From positions 3,038,001-3,102,000 of the forward strand of contig NC_045129.1 in NCBI RefSeq assembly GCF_007655135.1: DNA of 64,000 nucleotides, written 5' to 3'. Below, piece by piece: positions 14,363-25,943 of the stretch. This DNA is from Punica granatum (lineage: Eukaryota; Streptophyta; Magnoliopsida; Myrtales; Lythraceae). Numbering within the stretch: position 1 is the stretch's first letter; each line of letters starts with the position of its first letter. The notes beneath the pieces were generated by a model. It had not been told where the DNA came from, did not search any database, and saw only the letters and a program-made list of their open reading frames with translations. The translations under genes and the position numbers were made by a program.

Positions 14363-14397
<35 letters not shown>
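14363..14397 (+). repeat. Poly-C homopolymer, 35 nt
   Basis: An uninterrupted run of 35 C, bounded by TT and AAA. A second run of exactly the same length lies at 56622-56656. Such runs are rare in plant DNA and hard to sequence, so the true length is uncertain. Confidence 0.9.
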
Positions 14398-14399
<2 letters not shown>

Positions 14400-15057
14400 A
14401 TTTTTTGTTCGTTTGTAAAATATCGATTCTAATCCCCCATAATTCTGAAATTCCGATTTGCATTTTTAATACAAAAAGGTAGAGTTTGAATTAGTATGTT
14501 TTGGGCATTCGCATGATGGCGAGGACACGGTCCATTGTGAAAACTTTTAGCGCCGACAAGCGACGAACCGAAATCTAGGAAATATAAGAAGTTTTGAGAT
14601 CAAACCATAACATCCACGTGAACATGTAACTGTGGAAGTTGACTTGACTAAAGGAGGGTTCCTACGTGCCAAATTGCATTTAACAAAACTTTGCAGATCA
14701 CATCCTTCCATCATGCATACTTTTTACTAATATTACTGTTTGACTTTGCCATCCGGTTTCTCAAAGGTAGGAGGCGATGCAGGTGATCATGGCCCAGCTT
14801 CTATGTAATTGTAATTTTTCTTTTTTTTTTTCTTTTATCTTTCAAACTAATGATAATGTGTTAGAAAGTGAAACGATGTCACGATTTCCATGTCCTGTTT
14901 GCAACTACCTGCCATTAGATCGATAGAGACGGTTTCAAGCCGGTCCACTACCCGCTGTGTACTTATTGTTCGGATTATCTTCACCTATTTCTTTTTTTTT
15001 TTTTTTGTTATTTCTTGTTGTGCATCACATGCCCGTTATTCCATTAATAATAATGTC

Positions 15058-15280
15058 GTGTTTGATTTCAAAGTAGCATTTTAAAATTAAATTTTAATTT
15101 TGAAAAATAGTAATATAATTGGGGCTCACCCTTTAATTTTGTATGAGTTATTTTATTTTGTTGTTGAAAAAGAGCGATATAAATGGAACTCACTCCTTGA
15201 CTTTGTATGAATTATTTTATTTTATTGTGGATAAAATTAAGTTAAAATTAAAATTTTAAAATCACATTTATAAACTAAAC
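15058..15280. mobile_element. MITE-like foldback repeat, copy 2
   Basis: An A/T-rich segment begins GTGTTTGATTTCAAAG and ends with AAATCACATTTATAAACTAAAC, with inverted AAATTAAAATTTTAAAAT blocks near both ends. Inside are two diverged copies of a 60-bp unit (TTTGTATGA.TTATTTTATTTT). Related to the elements at 6962 and 43587. Confidence 0.45.
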
Positions 15281-16010
15281 AAGTCATAAAATTCCCCTTA
15301 CACATCAAGCATTTTCCCATTTTTCTCACTTTTAATTTTGAAAGTGAAGTGCCCGTCTTCTTCCGGTGGCCTACCTGTCAAAACGCTTATTTTAATTTCA
15401 TTGCCTAATTTTCTGTCTAGAAGAAATGTGGGGACCCCAATTTAAAAACGAAAAAAACCATACTATGACAAAGTGGGTGAAAATTGAAAAAGACTTTAGA
15501 GGAAGACAACCATTTGAAAATATGACTTGCCTTTGGTTATTTATTTATTTATTTTTCAGGTAAAAGGAAAAATAATTATTGGAGTTCCCGCCACACCATG
15601 TATTTATGTACGCGTGAGAAGTTTCATCTTTCACACTGCAACTGCATTAAAGCATGTGTATCCCAGAAGCTGCAGTTAGCTTAACTACCAAGTCTGTAAT
15701 TTGTGTAATCGATAAATTTTTCTTTAGATAATCGAAACAAATATGAAGGGAACAACACGAAGGAGTCAAAGAAAAGCCCAAAACAGAAATCATCTTAGAG
15801 ATTCTTGGCTAAGCATACGATAGAGATCATTAGATTTTTGGCCACATTATTCCAGCTAAGAATAGTCTCGCCACAGACGAAACAAAACTTTTCATGTGAA
15901 GTAACCGAACACTGGATTGTTGGGTTGATGATGGAGACGAGAGGGAGAGGAAGCTCACAAATTCAAGCCTGTGAAATTACAATGGCCTCGAAGTTTCTGC
16001 ATTCATAATC

Positions 16011-16765
16011 TCATACGTAGTAACCGGTGAAAGTGAACCCCCTCCCAACGATCTCGCCTGCACAGAACCATGCGAAGCACTCTAAGCCGAACAGTGCAGC
16101 AATGCCAGCATCCTCAACCTTCAGATCTTGCCTGTTCTTCCATGCCTGCTTGATGTAATCGAGTTCCTTCCAGAATGCCTCGCGACGATGGGGAATACTG
16201 CACGAAATATGATGCAAAAGAAACAACTCATAAGCTTTACTTTTATAGCGAATGCCCTTGGCCTCTCCATGCACAACTTTGTCAAAGAAGTTGAACAGGG
16301 TCGGCGTTAACTTGTTTTGCACATAAAATTGCAGCAATGGAAGCACATCATAAAGGACATATATTGCATGACGTAGAATCAAAAAATTCTTATGTTTTGT
16401 TTCAAAGGAATTTTTAGGTTCAGTGGACAAGCATACCTCAGCAGCGAATCAACATTATAGTTGCTCCACAGATAAAAAGTAAGTTCCATATTCAGAAATA
16501 CTACCTCCTCAAATATACCACATACCCAAAACATATGTCAAACCAAATTTGAGATTAAAATAAAATAAAATTTGTTCACTTACCTAGCCAGGCGAGTGTA
16601 AAACAATTGCTTTGCTAATAGGTTACATTTCTCGACTGTTGGTGGCTCCTGAATATACTGCTTGTTCTCCTCCAACAGCTGTTTATAATAAGCAGTTCCA
16701 TGCTTGGCAACAAACTGGGACGCCTGAGTGGCCTTCGATTTCAATTGATGAAGCTTTGAAGCCAT
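16011..16765 (-). CDS. Mitochondrial ATP synthase subunit g
   Basis: Small membrane subunit of the Fo part of mitochondrial ATP synthase, needed for dimer formation and cristae shape in the family. Two coding exons, 16584-16765 and 16011-16197, give 369 nt and 122 aa, the typical plant size. The start MASKLHQLKSKATQASQFV is amphipathic and basic; the middle has YYKQLLEENKQYIQEPPTVE; the second exon reads SIPHRREAFWKELDYIKQ and a hydrophobic segment ALFGLECFAWFCAGEIVGRG, likely the membrane helix, ending TGYYV. A plausible 5' non-coding exon lies near 17735-17850, which would make 16766-17735 a leader intron. An AAACCCTA telo-box-like element occurs at about 17512. The assignment is strong from the conserved C-terminal half. 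Confidence 0.92.
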
Positions 16766-18766
16766 GGATCCCAGAACCAGCCTATATAGTGGACAAACAA
16801 GCTCAGAAAGATAAATAGATGCTTCACAAGTGATTCAATGATGTTTTTCCATTTCATCATCCTTTCTTTATCCATGTAGGAAGTCTACAAAATTCAGCCT
16901 CCAGTTTCTATAATCATTATCTTAGTAACCCAAAAGACAAATATAAAACACCAATTCAAATCATTTATAGTCTAAACCAGTAAAGCACATCATCAACCGA
17001 AGGAAGATGAATTTCAACAGGGTCCAAGTAGCAACAAGAACTACACCTAGACAAGCAATCAACAAGGATTGCTTTTACTATTTCAGAATGTAACGTATAT
17101 AAATGGGCTTTAGCATAATGGTATCAAAATGGGGAAGCTTTGACATCTCCTAAGACCTTTTTTTTTTTTTTTCCAGAGTTACAGCTGACATTTTACTTGG
17201 AGAAAGCAATTCTAAATCGACCCGAGCTTGAAGACCAAACTCGACACCCAAAGCATCAAAAAGAGCCAATCAGATTAATAATCCGATCGAGCATTCAATT
17301 ATCGACTCCCAATCTGCACCATTGGAAGCGTCCGTCACCATACGGGCACGTTTCCATAGCATGCCCACAACAACTTTCCAAGTCGATTCAGCAGCCATTG
17401 ATAATCACTGGGAGAGATTCTCATTCTTCACAAGTAAAATTGAACAGTTCATTATCTTGGTCCAACGACCAGCTGCAACCCTAGCCGGTCAAGTACTCCA
17501 TTTACTAAGCTAAAACCCTACTTCGTGGGACAAATCTCGAAAGGTCCAACAAGCTCCAGCCTTCAGCAAAAATTCGCAATCACGGCACTAAAAAGAGTCG
17601 AAGCATTCTGATTGCCCATTGATAGTACCTCACAACACAAGCACAAAGAAATGGTGGCGGGTCGATTACAAAAAGCAAGATCCGTGAGGTAAGGGGAGCG
17701 AAAGAGAAATGGCGGAGAATCAGGAGGATCGTACCTAGGAAATGGAATCAGCAGACAACTGAGAATCCGAGCAGAGACTTATTATGGATATCCGGTCGGC
17801 CGTCGGTGAAGTGAGAGCACTTCTTAGAGAGAGAGATAGAAAAGCCTGTGAGTGAGGAATGAGGATGGAAGGAGTTCGGATATGGGCCTCCCCCGACAGG
17901 AGTTTTTTTTTTTTTTTTGTGTGAACATATTTAGAAGCCCAATTCGGCCACGAGTAATCAGTCGAGTCGGCTGTAAAGCTCTCCCAACGCGCGACCGGAG
18001 TAAGTTAAGCTCCAGAATAATAAGGATATAGAGCGGCTAATGGTACGTACATACTTGTCGTGTCAAATTTGTTTCGTTCAATTTTTGAGTCGATGATCGT
18101 GTTCAAATTTCATCAATATGCAGTACGACGGTGAATTTATCATCTTTTTGGTCTAGTAGCGTCGAATATCGTACTAGAACTGTGGCTGGTCTAAAAAGCC
18201 TATACTCGTTCCGCACTCATACCCGCCTGAGGCAATTCAGTCCCTCCGGCACCAACATTGTCGACCAACCAACCTTTGCGTAGGTGTGGTATAAACCATA
18301 TTGAGCTAAGACCAACAATAGCCCCGTGCCCTATCATATAGCTGACCATCTATGCGTGAAACCTCAACAGGGCCGCCATTCAACCATAACTATCCTTTCG
18401 GCCTCGCTAGATATCGACTCAACTCAGCCTCCCAGTTATCATCCATGCACAGCCTCAAGTTCGCCGACTTCAAGCTGTAAATGGCGAGGACGAGAGTGGC
18501 CTGGCTCCATAACCTTCATGGACATCGACCAATGCTTCAGAAACTCAAGTCGAGTTCCAGTGCTGCAGCATTACATTACTTCATTCAAAACATAAAAATT
18601 ATCTACACTTTCGGTTAGCCCAGGCAAAAAAAAGATACATATGAAAGGGAAAAGGACCACTTGCTTTCCCATTTAATTTCAGCCCAAAATTTTAATAATG
18701 AACAGAACTCGTGATTAAAGTACAATAATACACAAAAATAAATAAAAATAAAAATAAAAACTTCCG
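16766..18766. other. Subunit g leader intron, promoter and MTB 3' flank
   Basis: The left kilobase is probably the leader intron of the subunit g gene; the pyrimidine/purine-rich DNA at 17735-17860 its first exon and core promoter. The segment 17930-18600 is higher in GC with no recognisable coding content. From about 18600 the DNA is likely the MTB 3' UTR. Confidence 0.45.
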
Positions 18767-21700
18767 CTACAACATGTTCATCGCTCTGTGTGGATCAAAA
18801 TCGAGGAACTCCCCGTTTGGACCTCCACCGTACCCGTACATATCGAAAACTCTGTCCTCCATGTGAAAACCGCCACCCTCGGGTCCCTTAAAGCCCTCCG
18901 TTGGCAGCCCCCAAGGAACAACAGGCCCAGGATGGTTGGAGCTTGAGGCTTCTTGGTTGAGAGGCAGCGGAAGATGGTTGTGCGGAGAATTCGCAGCGGC
19001 CCTTCTGCTGGAAGAGGAGGCAGTCGTGAGAGATATCGATGCTGACTGGTTCTGCTGCTGGAGTTGTTGCTGGTTCTTCATAGGGGATTTGGGCCTCAGG
19101 GCTTCGATCTCGGGGGTCGTGAGAACAAGGTGAGGAGCATCGGGTGGAGGGTTACGCCCTCCCCCTCCTTGCCACACTTTGCCATCCTTGTCTGCGAAGC
19201 TCCTAATGTATGCCTGTCATATCCCCAAAAATCATCTCATGATCAGTAAGTACTGCTTTTCTCTTCCCCACAAATTGGAAAAAAAAAAAAAAGGAATGAT
19301 AGGACAGGTTTTGCACTTCAAAGGAGATGAAAAGCTTGAAAATCAAGCATCGTATGGTAGTCCACATGGAGACATCCAAAAAATTCGAATTATCCAGAGA
19401 AGATGAAGTTTGTACTCTACTTGAACAGTGTAAAATAGGCTATGACTAATCGGGCAAATCAATCAGCTAATGAGTAAGTAGAGTTCACCCAACATTTGAC
19501 AATCAAAGAACAGAACTCTGCCAGAGGAGAACCAGAACACCGTACCTCAGCGTTAAAGTTCGAGGAGGAGAGTCCTTTTCCCACTGTGAGCCAACCTGCC
19601 CGAATGTTATGGTCTTCACCGAAGAGCTCCAGCCTCCTCCGCCCAAGCGCAAAATGCTCAATTATCCGATACATATCTTCGGGCTTCTCGGTTGAACCTG
19701 AGAGTCAATAACAAAAATAGGAAATAAATTGCTTCAGCATAAGAGCAAACTGTAAATTCTCAAGCAGTTGCTGTCATTCCATCATTCTACGAGGTAACCA
19801 ATATATATTACACCATAGATAGACTGCCCTGTCCTTATCTGAACATTCTCGACCTATCTACTTCTGATTCAACTCTAACAAACCATAGAGCAAAACACAA
19901 TCCAAAGCTCTCAGTAAAGAAGGCCCTTTACAAGTCCTTGGCCCGTCTGAAGTAGCCTAGTTCCACCAATTAAGCGACACTTAGCACAACTTATACCAAA
20001 TGAATGCCAGATAACATTACATGCATTCAATAATGATGATAACTTACTAACCGTAAGGTGGCTCTTCAGCAATTATTACGTCAGTGTCGATGTTGGCATG
20101 AATTATGTGACCATCGGTGCTACGACGAACTGTTCCCTTTATTCCCATCAAGCAATGCTCCTGAACACAACAGTTCAGCAGCATTCAGAAAAATTGATAT
20201 AACCATAAAAAGCAATGCATCAAAAGAAAGACATGAAAATAACATAAACCAGCAACTAGTGTAGTAAAGATGAAATCACCCACCTTAGAGTGCTGGAACA
20301 ACGTATGAGAATCATGGCGCAATCCTGGGGTTGCATTCGTTTTGTTAGTCTTCACCCAGCAAATATCTTCACATCTCCTGAATCCCCACTGTACGCACAT
20401 GAAATCAAATGATATAAATTTAGATGTCTTAGGGGGAGTAAGAAAGAGATGGTATAAAACGGACAGGCCTCTGCTTGGGGAAACTTATCATAAAGGTTAA
20501 TTTTGTACCTTTTTCAAACATTGACGGCCCTGCTCCAAGCCCACTCCATCGCCCACCCAAAGGAAGATAAAAGAAGGAGTATCTGCAATTGCCTAAAGGT
20601 GGGGGAATAAATATAAGAACCATTAATTTTTGACAATATAATAATCATCAGGAAAGAATGAGCGACGAACAAATCAAACTAAATCATCCTCATGCTATCA
20701 GACCTTGGATGCCAGACAATTGGTTTCCCTTTTGTTATTAATTATGCACAATGATATAATTTACCAGCTGCAACTCAAGTTTTGAGGGGTTAGACATGCC
20801 ATTTAACTCCTAGTGTTACAAATCTCCATAAGATGCATGCACAAAGAAAACAATGTCGAAAGTAAAGTACCTCAATTTTCAAATTAAGTATTTCTTCAAA
20901 TGTCCAGTATTCCATGTGATCAGCAACGCCAGGAGCACGATGAACGTACTCTTCCCATGGAGGATCCACCAGAATGACATCAAACTTGGTTCCAAAAAAT
21001 TCAGGAGAAAGCTCAAATTCACGCAGATCACACTTGTAATACATGGGAGGAGATGCAGCGTTAGCCACAATCTCGTCCTTTTTCTGGATAAGCTCACGAA
21101 GCTTTGGGTAGTCCTCCACAACATTAGTAAGCTCTAGCTCCCTAATAAAATTCTGAGGTCGCATACCAGTGTCCACAAAATTCTGAGAGTAATCATTCTG
21201 CTCTCCTCTTGAAGGAGCTTTTTGTGTTGATCCACTGGATCTCGGTGGGACCCAATTCCCAGAGGCTTTCTCGGAAGATGTTCCTCGTCCCATGGGTCCC
21301 ACAGGATTAAACCCGGGCCCTGGTAAAGTTGACTGTGCCCCTCTCCCAGGGCCTGATTGATTATAATAAGCTGCAGGATTGGGTGGTGCGGCCATATTGG
21401 GGGGAAATCTAGGGCCCCCTGGACCGGGAGGAACTGGGGAAAGGCTTGGTGGAACGCCTAACATGTTGACATCGATGCCTCGAGCTCCAGGCCAAACGAC
21501 TGGCGGAGTAAATGGTGGAAGAAAGACACCTGGAGAGATTGGTGGAGCTGGGGACATACTCGGGTTGAGCGGTTGCAGGGGCCCTGGGGGCGGCATTCCA
21601 AGAGGCCCAAAAGGGGAGCCCATAATAGGAAGTGGGAGTGCCATCTGTTGGGTGTCCCTACCAGTGGGCCTTCCCCTTCCAATTCTACCGGCTCTATTAT

Positions 21701-23240
21701 TCCCTTTTACTCCTTGAACAGGGCCTCTGTTGAAAGACCCAGTTTCTTGATTGCCATATGGAGACTGCATACTGCTAGAACTCTGAGCTCGAACTGGAGT
21801 TGCAACCTTCTGCCCTATTCCTCTCCCACCATGCAAGTCATTATCGTCCCTCCACGAACTTTGGTTGTCATCATCATTGTATCTTTCTTTTGAGTCTTCA
21901 CCAGACACAACAGACCTAGTCCTCTCCTCCCTCGGATTCCTCCACTCTTCATCACTTGGGACTGATTTCACATCAGATTGCTGACCAGCTTCGTATCTCC
22001 TGTTAGACGCCTGATCGGCTCTCCCATAGACAAGGGGCTTCGTCTGAATCTCTATTACATCATAATTATCATTTGAAATCCCGAAATTGGAAGAAGTTTT
22101 GACAGCTTCTCCCCTGTTCACATCTTTCCGACCAGATCTTCCATGAGCCCTTTCATTGTCAGCTCTATCACGAGTGTATCTTCCACCCCTATCAGGGGTC
22201 CGAGATCGATGGGCTCTGCCACTACTCTTGTCCCTCGACCATGAACTTCCATCTTCATCCCCATGCAAGGACCTATCTCTACTATCACAATCATCTCTTG
22301 TAGTGGGAGTTCTCTGTTCATTCTGTAGTTCATGCTTCTCCTTGCCCATCTTCTCCGCATGAGTAGAGGGGCTAGCTTTACTATCTTCTACTACAGCCTC
22401 TGAAATGCCTCTACTCTTACCCCTCTCACCATCGACTCGCCTCTCATCCTTGCGGCTGGACCTGATGCCCTTGTCGGTGATTGGATCATTGCCTCTGCTT
22501 TTACTCTCACTAAATTCATTCCTGGCAGATGAGCTCTTCTCTCTAACATTCTCGTGCTTAATATCAGATGCCTTGCTGCCTCTAGCATCATTTTTCTCAT
22601 AACCACTCTCTTCCCCTCTGCTCCCAGTATCCCCATCATCCCACCTCCTCTTTGAAATCTTTGCATTCTCAGAAGATCCATGACCCTTCTCTCGGCTGCT
22701 CTCTCTCCTCTCCGAATACTTTGAATCCCTGTCAGATGCCCTTTCTATTTCTCCCTCGTGGTGCTTATCCTGTTTGCTCCTATTGCGACTCTGTGAGATC
22801 TCATGGTCTGATACTTTGGGATTTGATTTCCTCTTATCACTGTCATCCCCTCCTCGAGCATGCCCTCTGCTCCCCGACTTCTCCCCAGCACCGTCCTGCC
22901 GACTTTCTAACTCGCCATCCTGGTACCAAGTACTCAGCTTTTCTAGAGAACTCTCCTCTTGCTTTCTCTTCAAGTGCTTAGAGCGAGATTCCTTTCTCAC
23001 ATCGTAATCGTCTTCATCGCTCGACCTCTTCCGGCTCTCATGTCTATCCCCGGAACTGCTCGGTTTCTTGGACTTGCTCGACCGGTGCTTCCTCCTATCG
23101 CTCTCCTCCCATTCAGTATCATCCCTACCCCTCTCCCTCTCCCTATCCCTATCCCTCTCTCTATCCCTATCACTCTTACGATCGAGATCATCCTCCCCGC
23201 CTTTCCTCCCATAGCTCTGACCAACACCGGGAGAATCCAT
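18767..23240 (-). CDS. MTB: MTB, METTL14-like subunit of the m6A methyltransferase
   Basis: Partner of MTA (METTL3) in the nuclear complex that makes N6-methyladenosine in mRNA. Six exons: 20871-23240, 20509-20592, 20284-20388, 20052-20160, 19546-19697 and 18767-19213; sum 3,267 nt, 1,088 aa. The N-terminal 600 residues are Arg/Ser/Asp/Glu-rich, starting with alternating RD/RE repeats (about residues 20-45), then a Pro/Gly-rich stretch (about 540-680). The MT-A70 domain starts near 730: [20 protein letters not shown], then [77 protein letters not shown] and a Gly-rich RG tail. Plant MTB keeps a DPPW-like motif where animal METTL14 has EPPL; the subunit is regarded as structural and RNA-binding rather than catalytic (family knowledge). 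It is single-copy here and looks intact. Confidence 0.97.
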
Positions 23241-24346
23241 TTCTCAAAAAGAAAGGTTCTCTAAAGGTTAGCCAGTCCTCTACAATTCAAACAAATGAAC
23301 CCAATGCGGCAAATTGTTCAGCACTATCAATTCTGCACCCAGATAAACCAGCAGCAGCAAAACGTTGATAAACATACTTCGCACGCAATCAGCCAAAACC
23401 GGTAAACTAGCTGTATGTGACAGAAGAAAAGACGCTCACCAGGATCGCGGGAGCCGCCGTTGGGCCATTTTACCGGGGTTGAAGCTCCCGGAATCGTCTC
23501 CTGGTCAGAGGGGCCAAGCCTTCGGAGTCACTGACCTAATCTGCAATTAGCGAGGACCAGAGATTGAAGAACGGCAGAGAAGGAGGGGGGGAGGTAGAGG
23601 ATTCGACTGCTTTTCTGAAATCGAAACCCTGCGTTGCGCTTAGCCGAAGGACAGAAACCCTGCGGTCGTCGGTTGCTGGAGGTTGGGGGTGGAAGGAGGA
23701 AGACGGAAACCGGGAGGAGACTGGCACTCGACATTGAATTGTCCAATGGGCCGCTCAGGCCCAACTGATAGAATCTCTTGTCAGCCCAGTCCATTAATCG
23801 GAGGCCCATAAATATATACGTTAATAACGTCTTGCGTTCAGTTCGGTGCAGTGACCACTCGCACTCGATCTTACATTGAATTCTATTTTCAAGGTTTTTG
23901 ACCGGTTCCTTGCCTCATTCTTTTTCAGTGGTACTTGTGCGGGCTGCAACTTACCATTACGTCCCGAGAGTCTCTGCTTCTTCGGTTGAAAGGTGAGCGA
24001 GTACCACCAAAGCATTTTATGTGCTTGAGTTAAAGAAGAGGAGCATGAGTCTCATGGACAACTTCATCGACCGTGATGAACAACTTGAGGGGCTTACTCG
24101 TACTGAGGTGGTCGTCATTGTTCTGGCGCTGGTTAGAGATTTTCCTCTCATACTCTGCATTTCTTGTTTACTTCTTTGAATCGGCCATGACACGACACAT
24201 CTCAATCAAGGCGAGGCCGAAAGAAGCATGTTATGGCATTCTCTAATTTTGAAGGGTGAAAACATTTTATAGGGTCTAATAACATGTACAGAAGCAGAGA
24301 GTTTCCAAAGTTATGTTGTGAAAACATATATACAACTACCAACTAG
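23241..24346. other. MTB leader/promoter and flank of the composite retroelement
   Basis: The MTB 5' leader probably continues to about 23620 and may hold a leader intron. From about 23820 to 24340 the DNA has no gene recognised; it is the left flank of the retroelement insertion, ending in the target site ACTAG (24342-24346). Confidence 0.45.
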
Positions 24347-24531
24347 TGTTGGGCCGGTTTCTCTCCTATATGGAGAATGATGAGGGCGGGTGTTGGAAGT
24401 AATCCCACATGGAAAAGTTGAGAGGAAATCCATAGGTTTATAAGAGATAATGGTCTAGTAACCCATTGGCTTAAGCTTTTGGGTTGCGGATGGGCCCGAG
24501 TCTCAAGTAAGCCCATGGATTTTTCCCAACA
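24347..24531 (+). repeat. TRIM LTR 1
   Basis: 185-bp LTR, TGTTGGG...CCCAACA, with TTTATAAGAG as a likely TATA region about 100 bp in. The next bases are AG and then the primer-binding site at 24534-24547. Confidence 0.88.
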
Positions 24532-24713
24532 AGTGGTATCAGAGCCCAAGGTAACGATCCTGGAGAAGTGCACACGCTATGCGTGGAAACCCACACCGCG
24601 CCAAGGCCCGAGTGTGGAACTCGTGGCTAGTGAATGGCCTAACAATTGGTATCCGAGTTCGGAAGTAAAAAGCCCGGCTCGAAGTCCTCCATATAGTCGA
24701 GAATGGGGGGAAT

Positions 24714-24754
24714 TGTTGGGCCGGTTTTCTCTCCTATATGGAGAATGGTAAGGG
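24714..24754 (+). repeat. Truncated TRIM LTR joined to internal sequence
   Basis: Only the first 41 bp of the LTR are present, joined directly to the internal segment GGCCTAACAATTGGTATCC that normally lies some 100 bp beyond the primer site. The same junction (GAGAATGGTAAGGGCCTAAC) recurs at 28087-28106, so both derive from one deleted copy. Confidence 0.8.
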
Positions 24755-24831
24755 CCTAACAATTGGTATCCGAGTTCGGAAGTAAAAAACCCGGCTCGAA
24801 GTCCTCCATATAGTCGAGAATGGGGGGGAAT

Positions 24832-25016
24832 TGTTGGGCCGGTTTCTCTCCTATATGGAGAATGATGAGGGCGGGTGATGGAAGTAATCCCACATGGAAA
24901 AATTGAGAGGAAATCCATAGGTTTATAAGAGATAATGGTCTAGCAACCCATTGGCTTAAGCTTTTGGGTTGCGGATGGGCCCGAGTCTCAAGTAAGCCCA
25001 TGGATTTTTCCCAACA
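24832..25016 (+). repeat. TRIM LTR 2 (internal, full length)
   Basis: Third full 185-bp LTR, followed by the primer-binding site at 25018-25031 and then an abrupt switch at about 25032 to antisense Copia gag. Confidence 0.87.
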
Positions 25017-25031
25017 GTGGTATCAGAGCCC

Positions 25032-25172
25032 ATCCTTATCTTTGGGTTTCGCGGAATCCCCTTCAATGGGATCGTACAAATCCCTGCAAAATAGAAGATC
25101 CTCCATCCGAGACTTCTATATAGAGTAGTTGGTTGCATTCACCTTGAACATAGATCCTGTAGACTCCTCCAT
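25032..25172 (-). pseudogene. Copia gag N-terminal fragment
   Basis: On the minus strand, 50 bp after a Copia primer-binding site, an ATG (25170-25172) opens a gag start, with NATNYSI, then KSRMEDLLFCRDLYDPIEG, typical of Ty1/Copia gag N-termini. The expected Trp after NYSI is a TAG (25116-25118). The frame is cut off at the TRIM junction after about 47 codons. Non-functional remnant. Confidence 0.75.
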
Positions 25173-25226
25173 CTCGAAAACACCGAAAAACTCAAAACTT
25201 CTCTAACCCGAGGCTTTGATACCACT

Positions 25227-25928
25227 TGTTGGGGTTAGGGATGTACTCAACCAAACAATAACGCAGCAATTAATCTTCCTCCCCTACTGGTGTAATCGAG
25301 ATAGGAACTAATCAAATCAACCAACAAGCAGTAAAGTAAAACAACACCAAGAATTTTACGTGGAAAACCCCAATGTGGGGAAAAACCACGGGACCAACTC
25401 CGAATCAACGATCCACTATGAAGGTTATACAATGTCTTTCATCAAGGGTAAACCCTTGGATCACCAAACTCAAGAGAAACACTCTCTTGGATCACCCAAA
25501 TACTAAATTCGTCACCCACACCGGGTGGTTCACAAAATCAGCTGAAACAGCACCTACAGAGCTCGAATAGAAATTCTGACCGTTCAGAAGTTAGCCCCAC
25601 GTGTTGTGAAGCTGCTGTCAAAATTTCGTCCCAATCGGAGTTCGTTTGACGTCCCGATCGAGGTTTGATCTCCAGCTGCGCGCTGCCCCTGTTGAGCAGA
25701 ATTCGGCTCTGCTCTTCCTTTGTTCTTTGTGCTGTTTTGCTGCTTGCAGCTCCTCTGCCGCTGCTGTCTACCCTCTGCTGCTACTGCAGTCTGCTGCTGC
25801 TTTTATACCTCAGCTGATTTGCTGAAGAATAAACCCTAACAAAAATGGGTTCTTGGGCCTATTAAAGCCCGATAAAAGCCCAATACAATTTGAGCCCAAC
25901 TTCCTCCAAATTGGAGGGATACCCAACA
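25227..25928 (-). repeat. Copia LTR, 702 bp
   Basis: Read on the minus strand it runs from TGTTGGGTATCCC to CTAACCCCAACA. It is preceded by a polypurine tract GGGAGGGGGAGTT (25929-25941) after the RNase H frame, and followed by AG and a primer-binding-like TGGTATCAAAGCC (25212-25224). One LTR therefore serves as both a 3' LTR and a 5' LTR. Confidence 0.82.
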
Positions 25929-25943
25929 AACTCCCCCTCCCGA

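Larger units (their letters stand above)
13999..16010. other. IST1-like promoter/leader and intergenic DNA
   Basis: Contains the 5' leader of the IST1-like gene, a G-rich tract on the plus strand (14178-14225), a run of 35 C (14363-14397), a MITE-like repeat (15058-15280), T runs near 14818 and 14992, and the 3' flank of the ATP synthase subunit g gene (from about 15800). No further gene recognised. Confidence 0.6.

Noticed and set aside
18326..18595. A plus-strand 89-codon open frame beyond the MTB gene
   Set aside because: Composition is Ser/Pro/His-biased, with no recognised motif or splice context.
21379..23264. Plus-strand open frames opposite the MTB N-terminal region
   Set aside because: By-products of the Arg/Asp/Glu- and Pro/Gly-rich code of MTB; no conserved motif.
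24347..24531. TRIM LTR as a Cassandra element
   Set aside because: Cassandra LTRs carry a 5S rRNA-like promoter; no such box is visible in the 185-bp LTR.
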